This document shows, in pieces, positions 1 through 10,739 of a stretch of DNA of 64,000 nt. The translations under genes were made by a program, and so were the position numbers. This stretch comes from Metridium senile (taxonomy: Eukaryota > Cnidaria > Anthozoa > Actiniaria > Metridiidae), in contig OX459103.1 of NCBI GenBank assembly GCA_949775045.1, forward strand, positions 6,500,541 through 6,564,540, written 5' to 3'. The notes beneath the pieces were generated by a model that searched no databases, was not told where the DNA came from, and worked only from the letters and a program-made list of their open reading frames with translations. Position 1 is the stretch's first letter. The number at the start of each line of letters is the position of its first letter.

Positions 1-1
1 G

Positions 2-1045
2 CTAATCTGTATCGCGTTCGTTGGAGTTGTTGCTAACTTAGCAGTCATCATCGCCATCAGCGTCAACAAGAAGCTACAAACAACAACAAACTTCCTTCTA
101 CTGAATCTATCCTGTGCGGATTTGCTAGACTGTCTGGTCGCGATGCCGGCACGAATCGTGCCGAGTTTACTTCCAAAAAGCCCGCTCGTTACTCCCTGTA
201 ATGTGACGCTGTCGTTGTCGATGACTTTTGGTGGAGCATCTAGGATGAATACCCTGTTGATCGCAGTGGATCGCTACATCGCTATAAAGTGGCCATTTTG
301 GTACAAACGCAATGTAAACAGTCGCTCGCTTTTGATCGCGGTTCTCAGTACTTGGCTATTGGTTCTTGTTGTAGCGGTTCTTCCAACGGTAGGCTTTGGG
401 CTCAAACAAGATCGCACAGAAACGACTATATGTTATTACTTCGATACTCTCTCTATACCATTTCTATATTTGTTCATTTTGACGTTCAACATATTCCCTC
501 TTGTTATGGTCATACCAATCAATTGTTTTCTCTTTCGTGTTAGTTTTCTCCACATGCAAAAAATACAGTCACAACGATTCAATATTGGAGTTATAAACCC
601 TGCTTTTGAAACTATCACTACACAGACGTCCAACGACGCGGGAAATGCTACAAAACGTTCAAAAACGAGAGAACTTATTCTACAAAGCAAAGTTGCACGG
701 ATGATTGCAATTCTGATTTTTACTTTCGTAATCTTCGTCGCTCCAATAAGCATAATCGATCTTATACAGGTTGTTGAAATGAATATCGACATACCGGATC
801 AACTTTCTAAAATTGCTATTGCAATGATATATTTGAACACTTGGGCGAACGTATTCATTTACGCTGGGTATAATAAAGAGTTTAGGAAGACTTTTCAACA
901 AATGTTTAAAAGGGAAAGAGAGCCTTTTGTTTGTACTATACCAGCTTCTATAAGTGGAAGGAAAAGAGGCGATGGTGGCAGCGTAAATACTAATAGTTTA
1001 AATAATAATATAGAGTTACTTTCTTTCAGAAAACTTTCTGAATGA
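2..1045 (+). CDS. class A (rhodopsin-like) GPCR, 5'-truncated by window edge
   Basis: A plasma-membrane G-protein-coupled receptor; the ligand cannot be told. The frame is open from base 2 (347 residues visible) to TGA at 1043, so the N-terminus and start of TM1 lie outside the window. Visible landmarks in order: TM1 with GVVAN (Asn 1.50), TM2 with LNLSCADLL (Asp 2.50), a Cys before TM3 (PCN) and a Cys in the second extracellular loop (TICYY) that would form the usual disulfide, TM3 ending in DRYIAI, a long third cytosolic loop with KTRE, TM6 retaining its Pro but lacking the CWxP switch, and TM7 with NVFIY in place of NPxxY. Helix 8 follows (NKEFRKTF). No intron is seen, as is common for invertebrate GPCRs. 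The DRY region and loop layout resemble adenosine/melatonin/amine-type receptors, but the altered TM6 and TM7 switches make orphan status likely. Confidence 0.9.
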   Translation, partial: LICIAFVGVVANLAVIIAISVNKKLQTTTNFLLLNLSCADLLDCLVAMPARIVPSLLPKSPLVTPCNVTLSLSMTFGGASRMNTLLIAVDRYIAIKWPFWYKRNVNSRSLLIAVLSTWLLVLVVAVLPTVGFGLKQDRTETTICYYFDTLSIPFLYLFILTFNIFPLVMVIPINCFLFRVSFLHMQKIQSQRFNIGVINPAFETITTQTSNDAGNATKRSKTRELILQSKVARMIAILIFTFVIFVAPISIIDLIQVVEMNIDIPDQLSKIAIAMIYLNTWANVFIYAGYNKEFRKTFQQMFKREREPFVCTIPASISGRKRGDGGSVNTNSLNNNIELLSFRKLSE

Positions 1046-1856
1046 TTGATAATGATGATGATGGTAATGATGATGATGGTGAATTATCAGGATGATGATG
1101 ATGATGAGGGCAAGAGCGATGTAGATGATGATTATGGCAGCATATGTTTCTCAGTCCGCTCATAAAGTTGTCGTACGTGCGTTCTTCCGTGTAAAGCATA
1201 ATTATCATTTGTTATTAAAATACAAAGAAATTTAACAAGTATGTGAAAATTTCGATAGGAATTAAGCTCTATTGTGTCGGCAACGTTTGGCTGAAACAAG
1301 AAACGAATTTCAATAATACATTGATATGAATCGAATAATGATGATGGTGTTGATGATGGTGGTAATGATGCCGATAGAAAACAACTCTAGGATACAGTAC
1401 TTAGTACTGTATTCGTTAACTGTAGATAATGATGTACTGTATTTATCATTTAAAATAAAAATAGAGCGGTTTTCGTATGAGTGGGAAACTGGCCGTAATA
1501 TTTACCGCACAGTTACGGTACTGTTACTGTAGAATTTTTACTGTTACTGTAGAATAATGCTAACGTTTTTTATGCTATTAATCTATAGCGGTAACTATAA
1601 TGACGCAAATATAGATTGTGCTAACTGATAACAATAATGATAAATGACTAACAATATATTTGTGGAAAAAACTGTTAATTTTTCCATTCATTTAATGAGT
1701 TTAAAAATCCGCTTTCATACTAAGCTCTATTTGAATACTTTTCATGTATTATTTAAACAGTAATTATGAAAAACAAATACCCAAACGATTGTCTATATAC
1801 ATGCAAAAACATTATGATCATGGAGCGAAAACGGCTAAAACCATGAAATAGAAACA

Positions 1857-2000
1857 AAATAGTTACTAACTAATAGTATTTAGTGACTATTTCGTCAGTA
1901 TCACTCAACCAGAAACATCAAATACACAAGAAAACAATAACTCATTACAACTTTACTTGTCTTTGATAGTAACTAATAGTCACTAAATAAGAACTATTAC
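1857..2000. repeat. small inverted repeat (possible MITE)
   Basis: TATTTAGTGACTATT at 1878-1892 is matched in reverse complement by AATAGTCACTAAATA near 1976-1990, with AGTTACTAACTAATAG-like flanks on both arms. TTAGTACTAAATAGT-like words also occur at 33750-33850 and 34380-34440, suggesting a dispersed family. No target duplication is seen. Confidence 0.35.
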
Positions 2001-2475
2001 ACAGTAGCAATTCATTATATTTCATGGATATAGTGTTAGCGCTCTATCAAAAAAAAAAAAAATGAACCAAAAATATTACAATAAATCCATCAACATAAAT
2101 CAGTAGAATAGCAATATGTTATAAACTTGGAATTTCTTCCTAGTATTATTGCAATATGAATATATAGCTTTTGATATGAACGGATATAGAAACTCAGCAT
2201 GGGATTGAATATAATGATTATGCAGATTGTATGGCCAGATTGTGTGCCAATTTACTAACCACCGGTTTTTTCTTTTTAAATGAAAACGCGTTAATTAATT
2301 GCATGCTTTGTAATCTGCTCTTATGGCTTCCTTTTAATTTAAAGTCATTTGTAGTTGTAAGAATAAAATTCTAAGGTTAAAAAACAACAATATTTTTTCT
2401 CGGCGTTTCGAGGCCATCGGGCGTCATTTTCAAAAGTGAATATCTATTGTAAATCAAAGATAAATAAGTACAAAT

Positions 2476-2707
2476 TTGAATATAGTCTGTATTAATAAAT
2501 AGATTGCCTCATTTTTAGAAATGCTTTTAAATTTGGGATTATTTAGGAATTTAATATTCAACACAAAATTAACGATTTTTAAAAAAAAACAACCTTAAAA
2601 AAGTTCAAATTTGAATATATATATATATAAATAGATATCCTCAGTTAGAAATGCTTTTAAATTTGGGATTATTTAGGGATTTCAACACAAAATTAACGAT
2701 TTTTCGT
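2476..2707. repeat. ~130-bp tandem duplication
   Basis: Two copies (about 2476-2580 and 2608-2707) share AGAAATGCTTTTAAATTTGG and the following stretch through AAAATTAACGATTTTT. The second copy has an AT dinucleotide expansion and a small deletion. Confidence 0.7.
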
Positions 2708-3012
2708 AAACAAATTATATAATTACAAATTCTGAAAAAGATTAACATATAACATTTTTAGTTGCTACGTCCAGCAGAATAACTGTTAGCAATTAAAAAA
2801 ATAGAAAAAGCTTGAAGAGGACAAATTATCTTATCAGGTAACACCTGTTGTGGAATATACATCATCCGAAAACATATCTCCAAGATTTGAAACATTTGAT
2901 CTTTCCGAGTAGAAACCCGCTTTTAAAAACAATTAAACATCCAGAGAAGCCTTTTGGCAGCATAATGTATTATATATACTCAGACGACTTATAACCGGCG
3001 TCGAAATAATAT

Positions 3013-3292
3013 ACACCTAATACAAAAAAGGTTGACGGGGCGAACGGCGATTGGCGATTGGTGATTGGCGATTGCACGACCGAAAGGAACTATTGGTAAT
3101 ACGAATTCCTTCTTCCGTTCAGAGAAAACTTCGAGACACCCATCTACGGTCATCGTTGAACGGTATTTGGGTAATATATAATGGAATAAGAAGAAATTCG
3201 TATTATCCAGTCTCTTTCTGGACGTACGTGCAATCGCCGATCACCAATCGCCGATCGCCGTTCGCCCCGTCAACCTTTTTTGTATTAGGTGT
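3013..3292. mobile_element. 280-bp foldback element (non-autonomous)
   Basis: The first and last ~65 bp are inverted copies with two mismatches, starting ACACCTAATACAAAAAAGG and ending in its complement. Each arm carries a short internal array of GGCGATTGG-type words. Homology continues more weakly inward, so the element is nearly one long hairpin with a loop of about 60 bp. No clear target-site duplication is seen. Confidence 0.85.
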
Positions 3293-3365
3293 GATATCAT
3301 TCAAAGAGTTCTCGAGGCCCTACTGTCCGCTCGATTTTGAATGAGAGTCTTGTAAGAGAATGATC

Positions 3366-4478
3366 GAGAAGAGAAGAGAAGAGAAGAGAAGAGAAGAGAA
3401 GGAGAAGAGAAGAGAAGAGAAGAGAAGAGAAGAGAAGAGAAGAGAAGAGAAGAGAAGAGAAGAGAAGAGAAGAGAAGAGAAGAGAAGAGAAGAGAAGAGA
3501 AGAGAAGAGAAGAGAAGAGAAGAGAAGAGAAGAGAAGAGAAGAGAAGAGAAGAGAAGAGAAGAGAAGAGAAGAGAAGAGAAGAGAAGAGAAGAGAAGAGA
3601 AGAGAAGAGAAGAGAAGAGAAGAGAAGAGAAGAGAAGAGAAGAGAAGAGAAGAGAAGAGAAGAGAAGAGAAAGAAGAGAAGAGAAGAGAACAGAAGAGAA
3701 GAGAAGAAGAGAAGAGAAGAGAAGAGAAGAGAAAGAAGAGAAGAGAAGAGAAGAGAAGAGAAGAGAAGAGAAGAGAAGAGAAGAGAAGAGAAGAGAAGAG
3801 AAGAGAAGAGAAGAGAAGAGAAAGAAGAGAGAGAAGAGAAGAGAAGAGAAGAGAAGAGAAGAGAAGAGAAGAGAGAGAAGAGAAGAGAAGAGAAGAGAAG
3901 AGAAGAGAAGAGAAGAGAAGAGAAGAGAAGAGAAGAGAAGAGAAGAGAAGAGAGAGAAGAGAAGAGAAGAGAAGAGAAGAGAAGAGAAGAGAAGAGAAGA
4001 GAAGAGAGAGAAGAGAAGAAGAGAAGAGAAGAGAGAGAGAAGAGAAGAGAAGAGAAGAGAAGAGAAGAGAAGAGAAGAGAAGAGAAGAGAACAGAAGAGA
4101 AGAGAAGAGAAGAGAAGAGAACAGAAGAGAAGAGAACAGAACAGAAGAGAACAGAACAGAAGAGAACAGAAGAGAAGAGAACAGAAGAGAAGAGAACAGA
4201 AGAGAAGAGAAGAGAACAGAACAGAACAGAAGAGAAGAGAAGAGAAGAGAAGAGAAGAGAAGAGAAGAGAAGAGAAGAGAAGAGAAGAGAAGAGAAGAGA
4301 AGAGAACAGAACAGAACAGAAGAGAAGAGAAGAGAAGAGAAGAGAACAGAACAGAAGAGAACAGAACAGAAGAGAAGAGAACAGAACAGAAGAGAACAGA
4401 AGAGAACAGAACAGAAGAGAAGAGAAGAGAGAGAACAGAAGAGAACAGAAGAGAACAGAAGAGAGCAGAACAGAAGAT
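3366..4478. repeat. 1.1-kb GAGAA pentanucleotide microsatellite
   Basis: Over 200 near-perfect copies of a five-base unit (GAGAA/AGAAG). The left part (3368-3690) is almost pure. The middle has single-base phase slips (AAGAAG, GAGAGA). The right part (4085-4475) mixes in AGAAC variant units. Because the unit lacks stop words, several frames stay open on both strands; these are artefacts, not genes. Confidence 0.97.
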
Positions 4479-4784
4479 TGAAGAAACCATTTACAAATAA
4501 AAAACAACACTTTTCTATTATTAATTCACAAAAACAGCGCTCAATTGTTTATCTATATCTCCGGCACTTGAAATCGAACTCCACTTAAAACCGTTAGCCA
4601 CCTGCAGGTATGGCAAGGCGCATAAAAATATACACAGTCATTAAACAGATATGATTAAGAACATGCTTGAAGACGACTTTTTTAATGAGATTTAAAAAAA
4701 ATTAAAAACAACACTATCGATTATATTAATATTTTAATTTCTACTTGTATATATATTCTATTTCGTTTTTGGCTTTTTTAAAAA

Positions 4785-4990
4785 GGACCGTTCACATAAG
4801 CAATTGTTTTCGCGCGACAAGTGTGGCGGTGCCGGATTTCAATGGCAATTTTATCGCAGCCATGTCACCGAAACTTCGATCGAATACGCTAGAAATTTAG
4901 GAGACATAAAATCGCAGCCGAGTTGCACTAAATGTCCCAAGTTGTGGCGAGAAAGCTGCGATAAAATCGCCATTGCCGCTTGACAAAAAC
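4785..4990. mobile_element. partial MITE of the CGCGCGACAAGTG family
   Basis: GGACCGTTCACATAAGCAA followed by CGCGCGACAAGTGTGGCG, then TTTATCGCAG, matches the left arm of the palindromic element at 34461-34667. The right arm (GCGATAAAATCGCCATTGCC) is present but the right terminus has been lost or replaced by the duplicated block that follows. Confidence 0.6.
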
Positions 4991-5255
4991 ACTTAGGCAG
5001 CTTCTCATTGTGGGGAATATTTTTCCTGTTATGCCGGAGGTTACCTTTAGTTTCCTCAGTTATAAACTTGTATATTTTATGACTGTAAACTGTATGAGCG
5101 AAAAAGCTGCGATAAAATCGCCATTGCCGCTCGACAAAAATACTTAGGTAGCTTCTCATTGTGGGGAATATTTTTCCTGTTATGCCGGAGGTTACCTTTA
5201 GTTTCCTCACTTATACACTTGTATATTTTATGACTGTAAACTATATTGGTATTGG
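4933..5255. repeat. ~160-bp tandem duplication
   Basis: Two copies run from GAAAGCTGCGATAAAATCGC through GTTACCTTTAGTTTCCTCA to TTTTATGACTGTAAACT, differing at a few bases. The repeat includes the right arm of the adjoining MITE, so the duplication arose after that insertion. Confidence 0.8.
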
Positions 5256-5559
5256 TTAAACACAACTGTTTTTTTGTTTGTTATTCTTCCATTATTCTTC
5301 CATTAGTCAGACTACTACAATACTACTAGTACACTTATGCCATATTGAGATTTCAGAGTATAATTTCGCAGACACTTCACAATTTATAAATAAATGTTAA
5401 TAAAGGGCCGGGGGTGGAGAGGGTAGGGACAAGGTACCGGTTCAACAAAAAATATTTATCACTATCATCTGTGCGGCACATATCAGCTTTTCTTTTAAAA
5501 AAAATGCATTATTCTATTTATTGTAAATAGAATATCTATTCATGGAAAAACGAATGGTC

Positions 5560-6015
5560 GAATAAGTAAACGAACAAACAAACGAACAATCAATCAAGCA
5601 AACACACAAATATACAAACAAGCAAATAAATAAATAAACAAACAAATAAACAAAACAAAAAACAAAAAAATACTGAAACAATAAAAAAAAGCAAATAAAC
5701 AAACAAACAATTAAAAAAATAAACAAACAAACATTAAACAAACAAACAAGCAAACACATAAACAAACACATAAACAAACAAACAAACAAACACACAAATA
5801 AACAAACAAACAAACAAACAAACAAACAAACACACAAATAAACAAACAAAGAAACAAAGAAACAAGCAAATAAATAAACAAACTTACAACTGATAAACAA
5901 TAAGCAAACAAGCAAATATACAAACAAACAAACACAGAAACACATAAACAAACACATAAACAACAAACAAACATAACATTAAACAACCTAACAAAAACAA
6001 ACAAAAACTAACAAA
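5560..6015. repeat. degenerate AAAC/AAAT tetranucleotide tract
   Basis: About 450 bp of imperfect AAAC units with AAAT and AAAG interruptions. It lies just downstream of the LicD gene stop on the opposite strand and may overlap its 3' untranslated region. Long Phe/Cys/Leu/Val-rich frames on the minus strand are by-products of the repeat. Confidence 0.93.
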
Positions 6016-6022
6016 CAAAATT

Positions 6023-8299
6023 TCACGGCTTAAGTTTTTTCCCTATTTTTTTCTTTCTCAGTTTTCTCCTTCTTACACTTTTTGCCAACAATTCTCGAAA
6101 CTCATCACAACTCATAAGAGGCTCTGGATAATCCAACTGGACCCTGTTCTTGTTTCCTTGCTTTGGTAACAACATATAATCACTGCCATACAGCCCAGTC
6201 AATGCCTCTTTCCAGTTATTTTGCACTGGAAAAACAAGTCCTTCAAATAAGACATACTTTAACGGAAAAGTTTTGTTTGGAATTTTTTCTTGGATGAACA
6301 TATCGATCATCAAACCGTCATGAAACTTGCAATTATACATTATACACACTTTGTTACAACTTTTAGTGTCACGCAATCTTGGATTCCATATCCGTATGTA
6401 CATCCCTATATCTTTGTATTTAAAGCCCTCGTATAGATATGACTGTTCAGGACGCAAATTTGGATCTGATTCAGTGTTCTGGAAGAAAATATCGGAAGGT
6501 AGATCTCGGCTTGCTGTCCGGAAGAATTTTTCATAGTCTTGGAGTGACATTCCTGTTTTGAGATGATGATAGATCAGAATCTTGGGGGAGATACGGTCAT
6601 GCTGGCGATGTGCATGGGGAGATGGGGATGATGATAATGATAGATGAGACTCCAGGGGTGAGATACCGTCATGATGACGATTGTGGCATGTGGAGGTGGG
6701 GATGGCCGATAATGATAGATGAGACTCCAGGGGGGAGATACCGTCATGATGACGATTGTGGCATGGAGAGGTGGGGATGGTGATTATGATATATGAGACT
6801 CCATGGGGGAGATACCGTCATGATGACGATACTGATTGTGGCATGGAGAGGTGGGGATGGTGATTATGATATATGAGACTCCATGGGGGAGATACCGTTA
6901 TGATGACGATTGTGGCATGGGGAGGTGGGGATGGCCGATAATGATAGATGAGACTCCAGGGGGAGATACCGTCATGATGACGATTGTGGCATGGGGAGGT
7001 GGGGATGGCCGATAATGATAGATGAGACTCCAGGGGGAGATACCGTCATGATGACGATTGTGGCATGGAGAGGTGGGGATGGTGATTATGATATATGAGA
7101 CTCCATGGGGGAGATACCGTCATGATGACGATTGTGGCATGGGGAGATGGGGATGGTGATTATGATATATGAGACTCCAGGGGGAGATACCGTCATGATG
7201 ACGATTGTGGCATGGGGAGGTGGGGATGGCCGATAAATACCCCACGATAAATAATGACCACTCTGTCCTTAACAATTGAATAATAATACGTACCAATATC
7301 AGCATCAGAATCCCAAGGTATAAACCCTTGATGTCTAACAGCACCTAACAAAGTCCCAGACGTCAACCAGTAGGTTAAATTATGTCTTCTTGCGATGAGG
7401 TCCAAAATACCCAACATACGGGTTATTGCTAGCTGAGACTTTCTGAGACTATATCTAGCTTTACGACGTATATCTGTACACACCGGCTTTGTCCCGTTGT
7501 AAAAACATCGTCCTCCTAACTCGGTGTATAACTTAGGGCACATAAGACCATTTCTGAACTTAGAATTCGTGCGACAAAATGTTCTGTTTAGGTCGCTGTT
7601 TTCTATATCTAAGCGAAGGGTAGAGATTTTGTTTTCCAGATTATCCAAATTTGGAAGTGTCTTTGCAAAAGAAGATGAAGAAGAAAAATTATTTGTGGTT
7701 GTAGTTTTATGGTCAGCATTTTTGAGTTCTTCTCGCGGTGTGTTTAAAATGTTTGCAGTTCTTTCATCAGAAGTTTTCATTTCCCTATTTGACGTTTTCA
7801 GCTCATTGACATTTGAAGGTTTTATAGACGGAGAGGATTTCTTTGACTCTTTGAATTGAGCTTTTTTGCTCTCTTCGAAGGAAGATTCAAAAACCTCAGA
7901 CTTTGTCGTCTGGTCACGAAATGGCCTGACATTTGAAAAGGTCTTTGAGTGGGTGCCTATTTCATTGGCTTTCTTGGTGTCTTCTCGTGCAAACTTCCAA
8001 ACTTTAATCTTATTCAACTTGTTGATGTTTAAACGTAATGTTGCAGGCGAAGAAGACATTTTGTGAGCATCTTTCTCGCCATGGGAGCAAGACTTCCCCA
8101 ACTCCCTGACTTTTGAAAGAGTCTTTGTCAAAGGCAATTCATCTGGATTTGAAGACATTTTACCTTCCACGTAACCGTTTGATATCGAAGAGAAAATTCC
8201 CACCTGGAATTCTGGTTTATTTTCTGGCAAATAACACACCAAAATCACGGTGAATAACAAGGACATAAAAACCAAGCAAATTCTTTTGTTGGTATTCAT
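6023..8299 (-). CDS. LicD/fukutin-family nucleotidyl/phospho-sugar transferase, two exons
   Basis: Probable type II Golgi/ER membrane enzyme that transfers a phospho-sugar or phosphocholine-like group to glycans. Exon 1 is 8299-7294 and exon 2 is 6552-6023; the intron is 7293-6553 (GTACGT...AACAG). The join splits Gly336 and restores D-I-G-M, giving 511 codons plus stop with no frame conflict. Residues 5-26 form a signal anchor (ICLVFMSLLFTVILVCYL). Residues ~30-270 are a Ser/Lys/Glu-rich stem. The LicD core follows with YWLTSGTLLGAVRHQGF and then WDSDADIG, where the Asp residues should bind the metal-nucleotide. Exon 2 carries the C-terminal core (NCKFHDGLMIDMFI, FPVQNNW) and a basic Arg/Lys tail. 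The family includes bacterial LicD and animal FKTN/FKRP; this gene is not clearly an orthologue of either. The ATG chosen is the first in the open frame and gives the membrane anchor. Confidence 0.9.
6570..7233. repeat. ~74-bp minisatellite filling the LicD intron
   Basis: Nine units start with AGATACCGTCATGATGACG at 6590, 6661, 6736, 6810, 6890, 6964, 7039, 7112 and 7185 (period 71-80). Each continues with GATTGTGGCATGG and GAGGTGGGGATGG, and the variants GGCCGATAATGATAG and GGTGATTATGATATA alternate. The array occupies about 90% of the 741-bp intron. Confidence 0.95.
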
Positions 8300-8550
8300 G
8301 TTTTTGTGTTGTTTATAACGTGATACTTCTATGCCACCTTAATTGGGGTCAAGTGTTTCAACTTTTGTTACAGGCTACTGGCGAAGAGAACTTTGTTTCT
8401 TGGTCTTTAATACGAGTTTTTTTTATCTTTCGAGAGGAAATTAGACTTCAACAACTTTTCTATATGTTTGAGTTGTCGTTTCAACATTTTTTTCTCGGCA
8501 GTGAACGGATAATCACTTTCGCTACACTAGGGGGCGACCATTTAACTTTT

Positions 8551-8572
8551 GGGGGGGGGGGGGGGGGGGGGG
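8551..8572. repeat. 22-base poly-G tract
   Basis: Twenty-two consecutive G about 250 bp upstream of the LicD start codon. On its own strand it could form a G-quadruplex, and its length is likely to be uncertain from sequencing. Confidence 0.9.
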
Positions 8573-8784
8573 TGATTGCCGATCAGCAAGAAATTTTTTT
8601 TCCAAGGTAACTTTCGCTTATGTCACTCTTTCATCGTATTCACACAGCGTGTACACAGTCCCTGGCTACCATACACATCGGTCAGTAATGCATTTCGATG
8701 TAATTTCGCACAGCCCTGTCCAGCACCTGTCGCAAGCTGCGTTTTGGTTAGCCCCCTAATAAAGTACCGCTATATTGTTTGGTT

Positions 8785-8935
8785 AGGTTTAGGGCAATTG
8801 CTTGGAAAGACACCATTAGTTTTAAACCAATACATAACATATACAAAACAAAGGTTTTAAACCAATACAAAACCAATAAAAACAATGTTCCGATTTGGTG
8901 CTGGATTGATTGTCACGACAGCCAATCAAAGACTA
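8785..8935. repeat. dispersed repeat shared with 60895-60975
   Basis: GGGCAATTGCTTGGAAAG, TTTTAAACCAATAC and GTTCCGATTTGGTGCTG occur here. Near-identical words (GGGCAATTGTTTGGAAAGGC, GTTTCGATTTGGTGCTGAC) occur in the same order at 60897-60965. A 30-bp stretch is locally duplicated here. Confidence 0.65.
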
Positions 8936-8937
8936 TT

Positions 8938-9207
8938 ATATACACCTATTTCAATGAACGTTGTCCATCTGGAATGGTTGATCTGAGACCGATAGGAATT
9001 GTGGGAGCTCGTTAAACTACAAGTGCACTATTATAATCACACTTGAATATTAATGTTTACTTCTGAAATACTGTTATCTGTAATTCAGCACCATTCAAGT
9101 GTGATTAAAACATTGTATTTGAAATTTAATAAACTCACACAATTCCTATCGGTCTCAGATCAACCATTCCAGATGGACAACGTTAATTGAAATAGGTGTA
9201 TAATCGC
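8938..9207. mobile_element. ~270-bp foldback with TATACACCTATTTCAA ends
   Basis: The left arm from TATACACCTATTTCAATGAA to CCGATAGGAATTGTG (8938-9003) is matched almost perfectly in reverse complement at 9139-9202. Inner words AATCACACTTGAAT and TTCAAGTGTGATT extend the palindrome. The same termini bound the elements at 43418 and 61431. Confidence 0.85.
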
Positions 9208-9488
9208 GTCTACGGGCCAAAACACAAAATCGTGCAATAAGCTAAGAGAGCGAGGCGGGCTGGACAGTCTATAAGTAGTACAACCATTTTAGAAATAGAC
9301 ATAAGAAGCCCAAGGAATATATAAATTACATTTTTTTTATTCAAGTGCTTTTTTGCTCATTGTGGATACAAATTTCATTCGATTCATTTATATTGCAAAT
9401 GAAACAACTCATTTTCTAATAAAAAAGAAATGAAAAGTCTATCAATCTTATAAAATCATTGTATTGTTACATTGCAAATTCATTCTTT

Positions 9489-9913
9489 AATAGGCCTTTT
9501 GCAACAACAGGTCACGTGACCCTACTCCTTTTAGATCGAACGGCTGTGTCAAAATGAACATCAGAAATGAAAAGAGCACCTCCATATTAGTAAGAAGCCA
9601 AAGTTTTAGCTCATAATGTTGAGCATAGGAGAAATAGCATTAAATATAAAATTCAATATTTTATAAGGATTTGTATGGAAAATGTCCACTGGATGGCAAA
9701 GCTTGCAATCCAGAGCAGGTTTTCCATACAAATCATAATAAAGTTTTGAATTTTGAATTTAATTCCATTTCCCTCGCGTTACATTTTATGAGCTGATATT
9801 TCGCCTTCTTACTAATGTTGAGGTACTTTTTTCATTTCTGATGTCCATTTTGACACAGCTGTTCGATTTAAAAGGGTTAGGGTCACGTGACCTATTGTTG
9901 CAAAAGGCCTATT
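9489..9913. mobile_element. 425-bp palindromic MITE with paired CACGTG sites
   Basis: Ends are AATAGGCCTTTTGCAACA and its complement. Arms of about 110 bp stay alignable (GTCACGTGACCCTA, TCGAACRGCTGTGTCAAAATG, GAAATGAAAA). Each arm holds GTCACGTGAC (9511-9520 and 9882-9891). An inner inverted pair TTTGTATGGAAAA/TTTTCCATACAAA lies near the centre. A diverged half copy is at 21305-21370. Confidence 0.85.
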
Positions 9914-10029
9914 GGATTGCCTGTGTCAAACATCAGTCACAGGGAACCCAATACATGGCAGATGACTCTTAAGCAAGCTGTCACTCTTACGTTAATCAAT
10001 GTTCACACTAAATGCAATTACAATACCAA

Positions 10030-10150
10030 ATATGTGCTTTCTAGTTACTCAGGCTACCCCGCAGGGAAGCCTGAGTCTAGGTTTACCTTTTCTATCTATG
10101 TGTCAATCGTTGTGTCGAGATTACACATGACGTAATGCCACAGGTAAACC
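10030..10150. repeat. dispersed repeat shared with 33395-33520
   Basis: ACTCAGGCTACCCCGCAGGG, GCCTGAGTCTAGGTTTACC, GATTACACATGACGTAATGC and CACAACTACT occur here and, with small differences, in the same order at 33399-33520. The short inverted pair CTCAGGCT/AGCCTGAG at its left end suggests a MITE. Confidence 0.75.
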
Positions 10151-10252
10151 ACAACTACTCTATGGCGTAGCACTAAGTGCGTCTAGTTATAGTTTAAGAC
10201 GCTACACAGCATCGATGTGATATTTTAAAATGCTTAGAAGTTTATTCATCCT

Positions 10253-10357
10253 TAGTCTCCCTCGCAGCCGTTATTAGTTTTGGGCTTCCTGTGTCACTCT
10301 AACGTGTGATGAGGGAACGTTGCGTGACGAGGCTAAACACGCCTGCGAGGGTGACTA
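10253..10357. mobile_element. 105-bp hairpin MITE with 9-bp target duplication
   Basis: The element begins TAGTCTCCCTCGCAG and ends in CTGCGAGGGTGACTA (one mismatch between arms). It is flanked on both sides by ATTCATCCT (10244-10252 and 10358-10366). A 9-bp duplication is typical of Mutator-like transposons. See 35056, 36639, 60985 and 62411 for similar elements. Confidence 0.88.
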
Positions 10358-10739
10358 ATTCATCCTAAGCTTCGTAAAAAGTATTTGCATTGCGATTGGT
10401 TAACATTGCTAGTGTAAATACTATGTACATTCTTTTGTCTTTTTTACAATTTCTTTCTTACATTTTAAAACTTTAAAATGTGGCTTAAAATGGCTTATTA
10501 TTCTCGATAATAAGCAAACTAAATGTATAGCTGGGAATCCTTTGTCGATAAAAGACCGAGTGAAACTAGGCCCTCAAAAATATTCACACACAGGAAGCCC
10601 CAACAAGACCCTAGTTTGGGATTAGTTTATCGAGTAAAAAACGTGAGAGACTAGGCCTCTACTTGACAAATACCTACAGGAAGCCTAATGTGAATTACAT
10701 CTGGGGTTCTTTTATCGAATAAGAGAGATTAGGCTTAAG

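Larger units (their letters stand above)
1046..3012. other. intergenic, AT-rich, no gene seen
   Basis: No coding exon is recognisable. It holds GATGAT-type simple repeats right after the GPCR stop (1048-1130) and at 1335-1365, a diffuse inverted repeat at about 1857-2000 built on TATTTAGTGACTA, and a duplicated block at 2476-2707. The rest is A/T-rich unique-looking DNA. Confidence 0.6.

Noticed and set aside
3051..3344. 97-codon plus-strand frame
   Set aside because: Runs through both arms of the foldback element at 3013-3292.
3297..4510. Long open frames on both strands (Glu/Lys/Arg or Leu/Phe/Ser repeats)
   Set aside because: They are translations of the GAGAA pentanucleotide, open in several frames on both strands; there is no non-repeat domain.
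5514..6004. Cys/Leu/Phe/Val-rich minus-strand frames
   Set aside because: Translation of the AAAC-type tract; looks like membrane segments only by composition.
7524..8066. Plus-strand frames of 111 and 66 codons
   Set aside because: Antisense shadows of LicD exon 1.
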